From Nemertoderma westbladi (taxonomy: Eukaryota > Xenacoelomorpha > Nemertodermatida > Nemertodermatidae), in NCBI GenBank assembly GCA_032718475.1, contig JAUCBJ010001626.1:1-24345 (forward strand): a stretch of 24,345 nucleotides of DNA. Reading direction: 5' to 3'. Both the position numbers and the translations under genes were made by a program. The notes beneath the pieces are model-generated. The model ran no database searches. It worked only from the letters and a program-made list of their open reading frames with translations, and was not told the origin of the DNA. Position 1 is the stretch's first letter. Each line of letters begins with the position of its first letter. Below are positions 11,212 to 19,772 of the stretch, in pieces.

Positions 11212-12343
11212 TGCTAAATAATTGAGTGAAGCACGATATTACTGTAGCTGTAGAGACATCGGGGCAAGCAAAAACAAATGGAAATCGTGAAAACTCGTCA
11301 ATAATTGTTAACATGTATTTATTTTGAGAATTTGATGGTAAAGGTCCCTTGAAATCAATGTTTAAACGTTCAAATGGCTGGGTAGACTTAATAAGGTTTG
11401 CATCGGTAGGCTTGTAGAAGTTTGGTTTCAGTTCTGCACAAGTGCGACAAGATGAACACACTTTCTTGACTTCTTCTATAGAGTAAGGTAAGTTTTTTGA
11501 ACGTATAAAATGGATCATTCGCGTTATACCAGGGTGACACAAGGCTTCATGTAATTCTGGGAGACTGTGGAAGGGCGTAGAAGATGCGTTGCAATTGGAA
11601 ACTCTCGACAATGCGTCGGCAGGTAAATTTAATTTCCCAGGTCTGTATACAATATCATACGAGAATGAGGAAAGTTCGACGCGCCAGCGCATAATTTTAT
11701 CGTTTTTAATCTTGCCGAGTTTTTGTTTATCGTACATGAAACAAACGGATCGCTGATCTGTGATAAGTGAAAAATGTCTACCAATTAAATAGTGTCGCCA
11801 TTTGCGTAGAGCTTCAACTATAGCTTGTGCTTCATTTTCAACCGAAGAATGACGAAGTTCACTTTGTGTCAACATTCGCGAAAAAAAAGCAACTGGCTTG
11901 CCATCTTGATTCAGAGTAGCAGAAATTGCGAAGTCAGACGCATCCGTCTCGACCACAAAAGGAATAGTTTCGTCAATGAAACTCACTATTGAGTTTTCAA
12001 TATCTTTCTTGATTAATTCAAACGCAGATACACATTCTTGGCTTAGTGGAAAAGCCCTTGAATTTACCAGTGGTCGAATTTTATCGGAGTAATGAGATAT
12101 CCATTGTGAGTAAGAAGAAAACATTCCCATTGCTCTACGTAGTGAAGCTGTGTTGTTGGGAACCGGAAGTTCTTTCAGCGGTTTTAACCGATCTGGATCG
12201 GGAGCAATGGTTCCTTCTGAAATTCGAAAGCCCAAAAAGTCGAAAGAAGTAACTGAAAAGACAGATTTACTGGCATTAAACGTAAACCCGACCCCCTTCG
12301 CAGCAGCTAAAAATGTTTCTAAATTGAAATCATGTTCCTCCTG
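11174..12343 (-). pseudogene. pol: RT C-terminus, RNase H and integrase N-terminus of the 4249-bp element
   Basis: This follows the in-frame TAG at 12344-12346 in the same frame, so removing one codon's effect would join it to gag-RT. The RT thumb and connection region comes first (QEEHDF, then LGFRISEG). RNase H has VETDASDFAIS, a NEAQAI glutamate and LITDQRS. A PADALSRV linker motif follows. The integrase zinc domain shows HEALCH and CSSCRTC, and the first core Asp lies in NIDFKGPLP, with TIIDEFSRF after it. The frame then runs into a TAG about 10 codons past a frameshift near 11200-11212, just before the second catalytic Asp. RNase H removes the RNA template; integrase acts in the nucleus. 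Confidence 0.88.
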
Positions 12344-14155
12344 CTAATTTCCACATATTACAACATTATCGAGCCAAACGAATGTATCTTTCAGTTTATT
12401 TTGAGCAACAAACTCGTTAATTGATCTTTGAAACTGCGCCACTGCATTGGTTAGTCCAAAAGGCATACGATTGAATTGATAAAGTTGACCGTTAGCTTCG
12501 AATGCAGTATATACTTTGTCTTCCTCCGGTAAAAGAATTTGATGGTAAGCGCTCTTTAGATCGAGTTGGCTGAAAATCTTGTAGCCAGCCACTTTGTTAA
12601 CCAAATCTCTCATATTTGGCAAGGGGTATGCGTCTAGTTGGGTGAATCTGTTAATTGTTTGGGAGTAATCGATGCACATTCGCTTTTTACCGTCGCTTTT
12701 GGTGTCGATAACTATCTGTGAACGCCAAGGTGAAATACTAGGTTCAATGATATTCTCAGACAACAGGCGTTCAATTTCTGATTGAATGTAAACCTGGTCT
12801 GGCTGAGAAAATCTTCTGGATTTTGTCGCAATGGGTTTACAGTCTGGAGTAAGGAATGAAAACAATGTAGGCGGGGTAAGTGTGGAAGCAGCAACACCAC
12901 AAATATTTAGAGTTGGTTGTTCACCTCCAAACTGTATTTCAACAGCATGATGTTGTTTTAAGAAATCTTTTCCAAGTATCACATCCTCACATAAGTTTGG
13001 AAGAACGAGTAGGCAGACTTTCTTGTAATGCCTGTTTGATAAAGAAATATCTTCTATACAACAGCCAGTAATCGAAGATGTGGACGAGTCCGCCATCTTT
13101 ACTGTACCAGTTGAAGGGAAGACAGTTAAGTTTTGGTTTCTGACTAATTTTTCGCCAATATAGCTATATACACTTCCAGTATCTATCAAACCATTAAATT
13201 GTTTGTCTTTTATTAGAACTGATATCACCGTTTTATCAGGCCTATGACAAATCTGCTTAGTACCAGTAGTGGCTAGATATCCAAGATTATTAGTACTAGT
13301 AGATACGGCCGCATCAAACATCGCAGCTGTTGTTGACGACGAGGAAAATTTTGCGCTCTGACAAACTTTAGCAAAATGGCCTCGTTTTCCACACTTACTA
13401 CAGGTTACCTCGCGAGCTGGACAGTTTATCCGTGAATGTCGATTGTTGCCACAGAAGAAACATTTCTGATTTGAAACAGGAGTGCTCATGTTTGTTGTAG
13501 ACTTCGGTCGCGTTGTGTTTGAACTGGAGTTAATCTGATTAGTACCGGTAGTAGCAGCTACTAAAGGTTCTGTACCGGTTGTCAATACTGCTACCGGTGT
13601 TTGATTCGGGTTCAGAGAATCACCTTGCTCGTATTGTGCACTGTTCTTCTGAGCATTGTCTAGGGTGCGCGCCTGATTATAGGCAGAATCGAGATCGAGC
13701 TTCTCATTTTCAAGTAACCGTTGGCGAATAGTAGGCGATGAAAGCCCAGCAATGAAAGCATCCCGCACAGATTCTTCTTTGTGCTGCTCAGCCGTCACGG
13801 CCCTATAATTGCAGTCTTTACTTAACGTTCGCAAGTTCTGAAGGAATTCATCGAGTGATTGGGATGATAGTTGTTTGTGGGTGTTTAGTTTGTGCCTCGC
13901 ATAAACTTCATTCTTAGGTTTTACGAATATTTTCTCCAGTTTGTTGATTGCGGTTTCAAATGTTGTACATTCTGATACATACTCAAAGACAGAAGGTGTC
14001 AAATAGTTAATAAGCGTGTTCAGCTTGTTTGGTTGCAATAGCTCGACTGCCTGTATGAAGTTGTCGAAGGTGCGACGCCAATGTAGCCATTCTTTAGCCG
14101 CGTTTGGTGTATTTGGGTTTCCGTCAAACCTCTCTGGTTTTAGGAACTTCTCCAT
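12344..14155 (-). CDS. gag-pol: Gag-protease-RT polyprotein, N-terminal part, of the 4249-bp element
   Basis: 603 codons from the ATG at 14155. The first 180 residues are a capsid-like helical region with the WLHWRRTFDNF motif typical of retrotransposon gag. Two canonical C-x2-C-x4-H-x4-C knuckles lie around residues 232-265 (CFFCGNNRH and CSKCGKRGH). The protease signature LIDTGS is near residue 325 with the catalytic Asp intact. RT follows with RMCIDYSQT, the first Asp in SQLDLKSAYHQ, MPFGLTNA, and WLDNVV where most RTs have Y-x-D-D. I recall LDN as a recurrent variant in this type of element, so it may not be a mutation. Translation would stop at TAG (12344-12346) six codons after LDN. The TAG is followed by CAG, part of one known readthrough context, but a stop inside RT is better read as damage. 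Confidence 0.9.
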   Translation of the reverse strand: MEKFLKPERFDGNPNTPNAAKEWLHWRRTFDNFIQAVELLQPNKLNTLINYLTPSVFEYVSECTTFETAINKLEKIFVKPKNEVYARHKLNTHKQLSSQSLDEFLQNLRTLSKDCNYRAVTAEQHKEESVRDAFIAGLSSPTIRQRLLENEKLDLDSAYNQARTLDNAQKNSAQYEQGDSLNPNQTPVAVLTTGTEPLVAATTGTNQINSSSNTTRPKSTTNMSTPVSNQKCFFCGNNRHSRINCPAREVTCSKCGKRGHFAKVCQSAKFSSSSTTAAMFDAAVSTSTNNLGYLATTGTKQICHRPDKTVISVLIKDKQFNGLIDTGSVYSYIGEKLVRNQNLTVFPSTGTVKMADSSTSSITGCCIEDISLSNRHYKKVCLLVLPNLCEDVILGKDFLKQHHAVEIQFGGEQPTLNICGVAASTLTPPTLFSFLTPDCKPIATKSRRFSQPDQVYIQSEIERLLSENIIEPSISPWRSQIVIDTKSDGKKRMCIDYSQTINRFTQLDAYPLPNMRDLVNKVAGYKIFSQLDLKSAYHQILLPEEDKVYTAFEANGQLYQFNRMPFGLTNAVAQFQRSINEFVAQNKLKDTFVWLDNVVICGN

Positions 14156-14198
14156 TGAATATCTTAATGCAGTTTTATAAGGCTTTATTCCATATTCA

Positions 14199-14215
14199 AT
14201 TTTAGTTTATTAAAT
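14199..14215 (-). promoter_or_regulatory. Candidate self-priming primer-binding site
   Basis: Immediately after the 5' LTR in element orientation comes ATTTAATAAACTAAAAT rather than a TGG-starting tRNA-complementary site. Thirteen bases (14212-14200, TAATAAACTAAAA) are a perfect reverse complement of TTTTAGTTTATTA inside the 5' LTR (14263-14251). In Tf1-type elements the RNA 5' end folds back on a site next to the LTR, and a cut there makes the primer. If this RNA began near 14263, the same arrangement would result. The pairing is seen; the mechanism is inferred. Confidence 0.45.
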
Positions 14216-14347
14216 TGATGTAATAATACCGGTTACCTTTCTGTAGGTTATAATAAACTAAAAAAACAAAGACTGACTGATCAGATTACCGGTAGTAAAC
14301 ACCAGTAGCCTGAACCTAGGCCTAGCACATAATATCAATATATGACA
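14216..14347 (-). repeat. 5' LTR of the 4249-bp element
   Basis: 132 bp, identical to 10099-10230, TG...CA ends. It contains two ACCGGT words and an AGGCCT word. If transcription starts near 14263, U3 would be about 84 bases and R-U5 about 48; no clear TATA box is placed, though AT-rich CATATATTG lies near the outer end. Confidence 0.93.
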
Positions 14348-14352
14348 CAAGT
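14348..14352. repeat. Target site duplication CAAGT, right copy
   Basis: Matches 10094-10098 and directly follows the right LTR end. The empty site would have read TATCAAGTCAAATA. Confidence 0.8.
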
Positions 14353-15096
14353 CAAATAATTTAAATTGATAAAAAGTGTTGTAAAGTCAAGTGAAGTCAT
14401 ATAGCATCATGATAAATGACCATGATGTCTGTCACGGTTTTCTAATTATTGAAATGGCTTCCATCAATTTGTTTCACCCACTGCATCGTACCCATCTTGT
14501 GAAATTCCACCATAAGAGGCAGGCAAAGAATCGCAAGTTTTCTTTGTTTTAGCTTTTCCAAGGCTCGTCATTGTTAAAATTGATTTCTAATATTAAGGGG
14601 ACCATTATCTGATATTCATGATTCTGTATATAAAACAAGATTTTTCACAATTTCTCAATTTTGACAATTTCCACGGTCAATTTTTTTATTATTTTGTCCA
14701 AAAAGTTTGAGTCTACTCTATATACAGTATAGCATCTCTATATATATATATATAGCTGCAAACTCAAAATATTATAAGTAAAAAATGTCAAACTGAAAAA
14801 TGTTGTGTTTGGTTTGATAATTCTAAAGGTATACGGGTTTTCGATGTCGCTGAACAGGATGACACTAGTTATAAATATTTCTGGTATGTGCATGTGCAAA
14901 TCCCATTTTGGTGCCATTCAAGTGCCCCAAAACGAAAACTACAAGTAGCACAAAATTATAAAGTGTTAAATTTTGAATTTGGTTAGAAATATCTATACTG
15001 GTTTTCAAAGTCGCTGATTACTACGATATAACTCGTAAAAAATCATTCGTGCTAACGCAACTATCATTTTTGCTGTTTGTCTGGTGGAACGGATAA
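14353..15096. other. Noncoding spacer with a degenerate direct repeat
   Basis: AT-rich. Two diverged segments, about 14815-14875 and 14980-15040, share a TAT-ACNGGTTTTC--GTCGCTGA core followed by an ACTNGTAA-like tail, roughly 165 bp apart. A TA dinucleotide run lies near 14739-14752. No gene is supported. Confidence 0.45.
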
Positions 15097-15324
15097 ATAC
15101 GGATACTAGAAATATCCCAGGTATCGAAAGTATTAATTGCTATTGCTAAAGGTAAAATAGGAGTCCATAAGGGAAAAACATTTTCCGATATTGATATTGA
15201 ATTAAGTGATGTTTTATCAGATGATGGTTATCAGATGACAGGTTATGCCTTTCTGACTAAAAATTCTGAAATTGACTTTCTCACATTGCGAAGTTCTATT
15301 TATCCTTCGCAGCTAATTAGTTAG
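15097..15324 (+). CDS. Short orphan open frame, possible exon or gene remnant
   Basis: A forward frame of 75 codons is open from after the TAA at 15094-15096 to the TAG at 15322-15324. It has no ATG near its beginning, so if real it is an exon or a fragment. Its translation has balanced composition, unlike the low-complexity frames nearby, with an acidic SDIDIELSDVLSDDGY segment then TGYAFLTKNSEIDF. CAG at 15118-15120 is followed by GT, and upstream sequence is pyrimidine-poor, so splice sites are ambiguous. I do not recognise the family; chance is possible. Confidence 0.25.
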   Translation: MRILEISQVSKVLIAIAKGKIGVHKGKTFSDIDIELSDVLSDDGYQMTGYAFLTKNSEIDFLTLRSSIYPSQLIS

Positions 15325-15540
15325 CCATAGCCATTCCTGGCAAATCTGAAATACGAATAAGGCTAAATATTAGGCTGATTAAGCGAACAAGAGTTCGTGC
15401 TCTTCTATTTAATTTATAGAATTACTATTTATTGTATTTTAGGTGGTAGCAGCAGCGGGGGACTAATACCTCCAGGTAAATTATAAATATCACGCGTAAT
15501 TATATCCGTAGCTGTTCCCATAGTTGGTAGGTGCTAAAAT

Positions 15541-15806
15541 GCACAACGAGCAACAATGACCAACAGCGAGCAACAATGAGCAGCAATGAGCAATAACAAG
15601 CAATAATGAAGTACAAGAACGAGCAACAATGAGCAACAACGAACAACTACGAGCAACAATGAGCAGCAACAAGCAATAATAAAGTACAAGAACGAGCAAC
15701 AATGAGCAACAACGAACAACAATGAGCAACAACGAACAACAATGAGCAACAATGAGCAACAACAAGCAATAATAAAGTACAAGAACGAGCAACAATGAGC
15801 AACGTA
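15541..15806. repeat. GAGCAACAA-type degenerate tandem repeat
   Basis: Repeats of GAGCAACAATGAGCAACAACGAACAAC, with interspersed AAGCAATAATAAAGTACAAGAAC segments about 60-115 bp apart, which gives a longer-range period. The reverse strand translates to Cys/Leu/Ser repeats that are not a gene. It directly abuts the 68-bp satellite. Confidence 0.85.
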
Positions 15807-15816
15807 ATGCAATGTA

Positions 15817-16742
15817 ATGATATAATGAGTTAAGTGCCGTTATATAGTCCGTTGGAATATCGTTATATAGCCAGTAGGAAAGTCGTTATATAATGAGTAA
15901 ATGCCGTTATATAGTCCGTTGGAATATCGTTATATAGCCAGTAGGAAAGTCGTTATATAATGAGTTAAGTGCCGTTATATAGTCCGTTGGAATATCGTTA
16001 TATAGCCAGTAGGAAAGTCGTTTTATAATGAGTTACGTGCCGTTATATAGTCCGTTGAAATATCGTTATATAGCCAGTAGGAAAGTCGTTATATAATGAG
16101 TTAAGTGCCGTTATATAGCCCGTTGGAATATCGTTATATAGCCAGTAGGAAAGTCGTTATATAATGAGTTAAGTGCCGTTATATAGCCCGTTGGAATATC
16201 GTTATATAGCCAGTAGGAAAGTCGTTATATAATGAGTTAAGTGCCGTTATATAGTCCGTTGGAATATCGTTACATAGCCAGTAGGAAAGTCGTTATATAA
16301 TGAGTTAAGTGCCGTTATATAGCCCGTTGGAATATCGTTATATAGCCAGTAGGAAAGTCGTTATATAATGAGTTAAGTGCCGTTATATAGCCCGTTGGAA
16401 TATCGTTATATAGCCAGTAGGAAAGTCGTTATACAATGAGTTAAGTGCCGTTATATAGTCCGTTGGAATATCGTTACATAGCCAGTAGGAAAGTCGTTAT
16501 ATAATGAGTTAAGTGCTGTTATATAGTCCGTTGGAATATCGTTATATAGCCAGTAGGAAAGTCGTTATATAATGAGTTAAGTGCCGTTATATAGTCCGTT
16601 GGAATATCGTTATATAGCCAGTAGGAAAGTCGTTATATAATGAGTTAAGTGCCGTTATATAGCCCGTTGGAATATCGTTATATAGCCAGTAGGAAAGTCG
16701 TTATATAATCAGTTAAATGCCGTTATATAGTCCGTTGGAATA
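15817..16742. repeat. 68-bp satellite, about 13.5 units, with three internal sub-repeats and a 204-bp higher-order unit
   Basis: Unit starts (GCCGTTATATAG) at 15836, 15903, 15971, 16039, 16107, 16175, 16243, 16311, 16379, 16447, 16515, 16583, 16651 and 16719; the period is 68 bp, except 67 for the first. Each unit holds CGTTATATA three times about 20-25 bp apart, suggesting origin from a roughly 23-bp monomer. The variants TAGCCCG and TAGTCCG, and GTTACATAG in place of GTTATATAG, give the order C, C, T+acat in units 5-7 and again in units 8-10, a duplicated 204-bp block. The array is closed by a CT run. Confidence 0.95.
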
Positions 16743-16767
16743 TCTCTCTCTCTCTCTCTCTCTCTTA
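16743..16767. repeat. (CT)n microsatellite
   Basis: Uninterrupted TC/CT run of about 25 bases that truncates the last satellite unit, followed by a short A run. Confidence 0.95.
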
Positions 16768-17844
16768 AAAAAAAAATTCACCGTATAATTTTTATCATCG
16801 CAATAATAAGATTGATTAAACCCAATACATTCGTACATTACTAGAACGCCATCAAGATGGCTTTAAACGAAACCTGTAATACACAGACTCCAAGAAACAG
16901 AAGGGATTGGAAGATGCAAACCAAGAATGACTTGCATCAACCAAAAAACTGCCCCCCCCCCCCCCCCCTCCCATCTAATGTAATAGGCCTACATATTCGC
17001 CTAGACAAACAAATCATAATCACAATTAGTGCGATGTGTGAAATGTGATCCTTATCCGTAACCTGGGAAACGGCTCCAAAGATCAGTTTATTCTGCATTG
17101 GAGCAACAAGCCTCCTATGAACGTTTGTGAAATGTTCCCTTAAGACTACCCAACAGCCGTTGGTACCCGGCTGGCACCCTGGGTTCAGTTTTCTGGTTTT
17201 GTTAGTTGCAAACTGTTGTAAACGTCCCAGATATACAAAACATACTCCTTTACATTACAATTGAGCTTAGCCTGAGTTGATGATAGTATTACAGTATAAC
17301 GATAACAATAAGCCCTATAGATACATACGATATATAAATTGTGACGGGATCAAGGGATCCCGACCGGATTTGTCTATTACGCGTCACCGTGTTTACCTTT
17401 GGGTGATACCTAGGCTGAGGCCGTTGCAGTAAAACAATAAGAGTTAATTGATGTTTCTTAATACTCGGATAATGAATATATATGTGATAGCACAGTAAGA
17501 GTTACAGTTAGGCAGCATTGATATATGATGGATGGCTGTACCAGTAAATATATGTATTGGTGACGGTGACGGTATAGAATATCACCGGTCTGCACTGAAC
17601 TGATGACTGAGTAACTGAACCGGTAATGTTATACATTGACAATATATTTGTAATCGTTTCTACACTATTGTGGCCTTTGTCCAGTGGATGCTTTCCCCCG
17701 CTCCTATTGGCTGATAACCCACTTCACGCCTCTCACCTCTTTGGGAGTGCCTCCCCCTCTGTTGGCCCCTGTTGGTTATTTTTCCCCCCCGAGGTGGTTT
17801 GACCTCTAACCTCCATTTGTGTGGCTTTGGGGTTCGTGTTATCC
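16768..17844. other. Noncoding spacer before the first hairpin block
   Basis: No supported gene. A 63-codon forward frame from 16857 crosses the C homopolymer and is probably chance. At 17341-17387, starting TGTGACGGG at 17340, CGGGATC (17345-17351) can pair with GATCCCG (17356-17362). TGTGACGGG also resembles the 5' end of some LTRs, but I found no partner. From about 17690 the forward strand becomes pyrimidine-rich, and GAGGT/ACCTC (17791-17795, 17802-17806) forms a further weak hairpin. Confidence 0.4.
16952..16968. repeat. C homopolymer, 17 bases
   Basis: Seventeen consecutive C on the forward strand after a G at 16951, the first of several long C runs in the right part of the window. 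Confidence 0.95.
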
Positions 17845-18388
17845 CCGTTATTGGTTGTGGTACGAGATTGGTTTTTACCAATCTCGTACCTCCGACATAT
17901 TACTGAAAAGATGCCACTTCCCATTTTATGAGGGTAATGCAGCGGAACTGAATCCGCTTACACTCCCCCCATGCTATCTTCCCGGTGAGAAGATAGCATC
18001 ACCCATAAGTACGCTTCAATTCCGCTGGAACCCGATCTACTATCGGGTGTGGGGTGGAGTTCGTTTCTTGGAGTCGGCTTTCCAGGCCGCTCCCTCTGGG
18101 GATGATGTCACTACCCCCTCTTGGTGCAACCCCAACCTGTGTTGCACCAAGACATCTGGTGTCTCGGTTCGAGACAATTGTGGACTCATCTCACACAATT
18201 TTATATCTCCACTCTACCCAGCACTGACTCTGACTTCTCTAGTTCCACTCTAACTCCACTCCACTTTCGGACCTCTTTGTCCCTCACTCTGCCTCTTACT
18301 CCTCACCCCCCCACATTTGAATCGCACCCGTATTCTCTCCACACGCGTCAACACCACCTCTCACTGTCTCCCCTGCGTTCCTGTACTC
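17845..18388. repeat. Hairpin block, copy A: eight consecutive stem-loops
   Basis: Direct repeat of about 22701-23229. Stem-loops, left arm / right arm: 17859-17872/17877-17890 (14 bp, TTTT loop); 17941-17946/17953-17958; 17971-17981/17989-17999 (11 bp); 18030-18036/18042-18048; 18070-18078/18086-18093 (one bulge); 18120-18130/18141-18151 (11 bp); 18160-18166/18170-18176; 18176-18182/18194-18200, sharing base 18176 with the stem before. A TTTT follows at 18199-18202. The rest, to about 18388, is pyrimidine-rich and aligns less well with copy B. No frame explains the conservation. It could be a structured RNA region, a DNA-level recombination or replication signal, or the untranslated end of a mobile element. 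The transcribed strand is unknown. Confidence 0.85.
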
Positions 18389-18833
18389 AACCCCTACTCG
18401 TTCCGCTCCACTCACTCCTGACGAACCTCACCCTCCCCTTTTGCGCCGTCGCACTCAAGAAGTGTGAGTCGTCTAGTGTCTCGTCCTGTCATAGTCAATT
18501 GGTCCCCAGTCCCAGTAGCTAGTTGGAAAAGGTTACATGACTATACTACTTACTTTGATTATATTGGATATTGATTATATGATTATATTCTATTGATTAC
18601 TACATACGTACATACTAATTGCACTTTTATTAAATTTGCACTTAGAAGTTCGTATTACTTCGCATGTGGTGCCTTCCAGGCATCCCCACATCTCCCCCTC
18701 CAAGTTCTAGTTCGCTCCTCCTGCCTTTGGGAACCATCTCAGTTCCTTCCTTCTGTCGCCGTCCTGTCTCGGTCGCTTCCTGGTTGCCTGGCTCCCTTGC
18801 TCTTGTCCTCCTTAAGGTTCCTCATCCTTGCCA
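18389..18833. other. Noncoding segment between hairpin block A and the zinc-knuckle gene
   Basis: Pyrimidine-rich forward strand then an AT-rich stretch (about 18535-18660). Around 18664-18691, ATGTGG and CCACAT flank TGCC and GGCA, forming one more imperfect stem-loop. In reverse orientation this is the 3' side of the zinc-knuckle frame, with no pol-like frame in the remaining space. Confidence 0.45.
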
Positions 18834-19772
18834 TTACTTCCCTACTGATTCCCGTGGTCGATTCCTTAGCTCCCGATATTGCTTCGCAGGTGGCCCCTCC
18901 GAATGCCCCTGCTGCTTTCCCCACCGGAACTCCTGGGCCTTCATTCGCTGCAGCGTCATGACGCCGACATCGGCCCACTCCTCGAAGATCTTAAACTTCT
19001 CCTCGTCGTCCATCCAGTTGCACTGGTGTCCGTAGTGCCCCCGGAAGTTGCACTTAGAACACTGGTTGTGCAACCGTGGAAACGCCCCCATCCTGTGACT
19101 CGACTCGCGACAGTAGAGGCAGCTCGTCCCCTTCTGGAATCGATACAAGCAGCTCCTTTCCTGGTGAGTAAGCCTCCCGCAGTAATCGCAGCCGAGTACC
19201 AACGCGTCCCGCCCCAAGTCGTCCTTTGCCCCAAGCGACCTCCTCGGTCTATGGAGCCGCTGGTAAGCAAACTTCTGGACGTTAACGTCTCTGTCCATAT
19301 CTATGTCCTCGTCTCGCCTCGGCATCGTCTCTCCGAACACTACCCGTGGTGCCGTTCCCAGTTGCTCACCTAGCCTGGTGGTGCTCCCCGCAAAATCAAT
19401 CGCCGGCTCCTCATGCACCCAGGCCCGCTTGCCGGGTTTGTCCCAGAAAGCCCTCGCCCCGCTGGCCGTCACCACTCTCCCGCCAACCCAGTCCCTGTCT
19501 GAGTGGCCAATCCTCTCAATGGGCGGTATCTCCCCAAACTCGTCGTCATCCTCATCCTCCGCTGGGAGTAGATCCAAACTGCCCGCTGGCATGGGCATCG
19601 CTTGCAATCCCGATGTCGACTGTTTCGGCGATCCTTCCGTCCATCCCAACTCCTGCCCCAGAGACTCGCCCGAGCTCCATGATGCCCACTGCAAATCGTC
19701 CAAGGCCTGGGCCTCGAACCCATAGCCCTCTCCTCTAGCTTCCGCCTCTCTTTCGTCTGCCTCCCTCTTTTC
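18834..19772 (-). pseudogene. Zinc-knuckle C-terminal part of the exonuclease-like gene (after an in-frame stop)
   Basis: In the same reverse frame as the exonuclease-like part, separated only by TAA at 19773-19775. It starts with a charged Glu/Arg/Lys stretch, then an acidic segment (DEDDDEFGEI). Near its end are Cys/His clusters: CDYCGRLTHQERSC and CSKCNFRGHYGHQC, both C-x2-C-x4-H-x4-C, with an irregular CLYC-x4-H cluster between. Such knuckles bind nucleic acid and are common in gag proteins. It ends with a Trp-containing basic tail at 18834. The continuity of sequence character across the TAA suggests one protein of at least 585 codons with a single nonsense change, or a stop read through; I cannot tell which. 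Confidence 0.65.

Larger units (their letters stand above)
10099..14347 (-). mobile_element. Complete Ty3/gypsy-like LTR retrotransposon, 4249 bp, short identical LTRs
   Basis: Two identical 132-bp direct repeats bound the element, start TG and end CA in either orientation, and are flanked by CAAGT duplications. Inside, the reverse strand codes for gag with two zinc knuckles, an aspartic protease, RT, RNase H and integrase in the gypsy order. Gag and pol share one frame, with no separate pol frame. The coding frame is broken by a TAG (12344-12346) and by a frameshift near 11200-11212. Identical LTRs suggest a recent insertion, which makes the broken frame notable: it may be copied from a defective source using proteins supplied by other copies. 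The RT style (DYSQTINRF, LDN) matches my memory of a widespread invertebrate gypsy group; I do not assign a clade. Confidence 0.93.

Noticed and set aside
12344-12346. TAG as a programmed readthrough site between gag and pol
   Set aside because: It lies inside RT, six codons after the catalytic motif, not at a gag-pol border; only part of a known readthrough context is present.
15490-15812. Reverse frames rich in Cys/Leu/Ser resembling membrane proteins
   Set aside because: Translations of the GAGCAACAA tandem repeat; two overlapping frames look alike, as expected for a simple repeat.
16857-17048. Forward 63-codon frame with ATG
   Set aside because: Crosses the C homopolymer, has no recognisable domain and no supporting context.
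17340-17700. TGTGACGGG start as a solo LTR
   Set aside because: No matching second copy, no clear CA end and no flanking duplication seen.
17819-18253. Forward 144-codon frame, with a similar frame in the second copy (22866-23060)
   Set aside because: It lies across the hairpin block and is shared only because the DNA is shared; the frame is not kept between copies and stems explain the conservation better.
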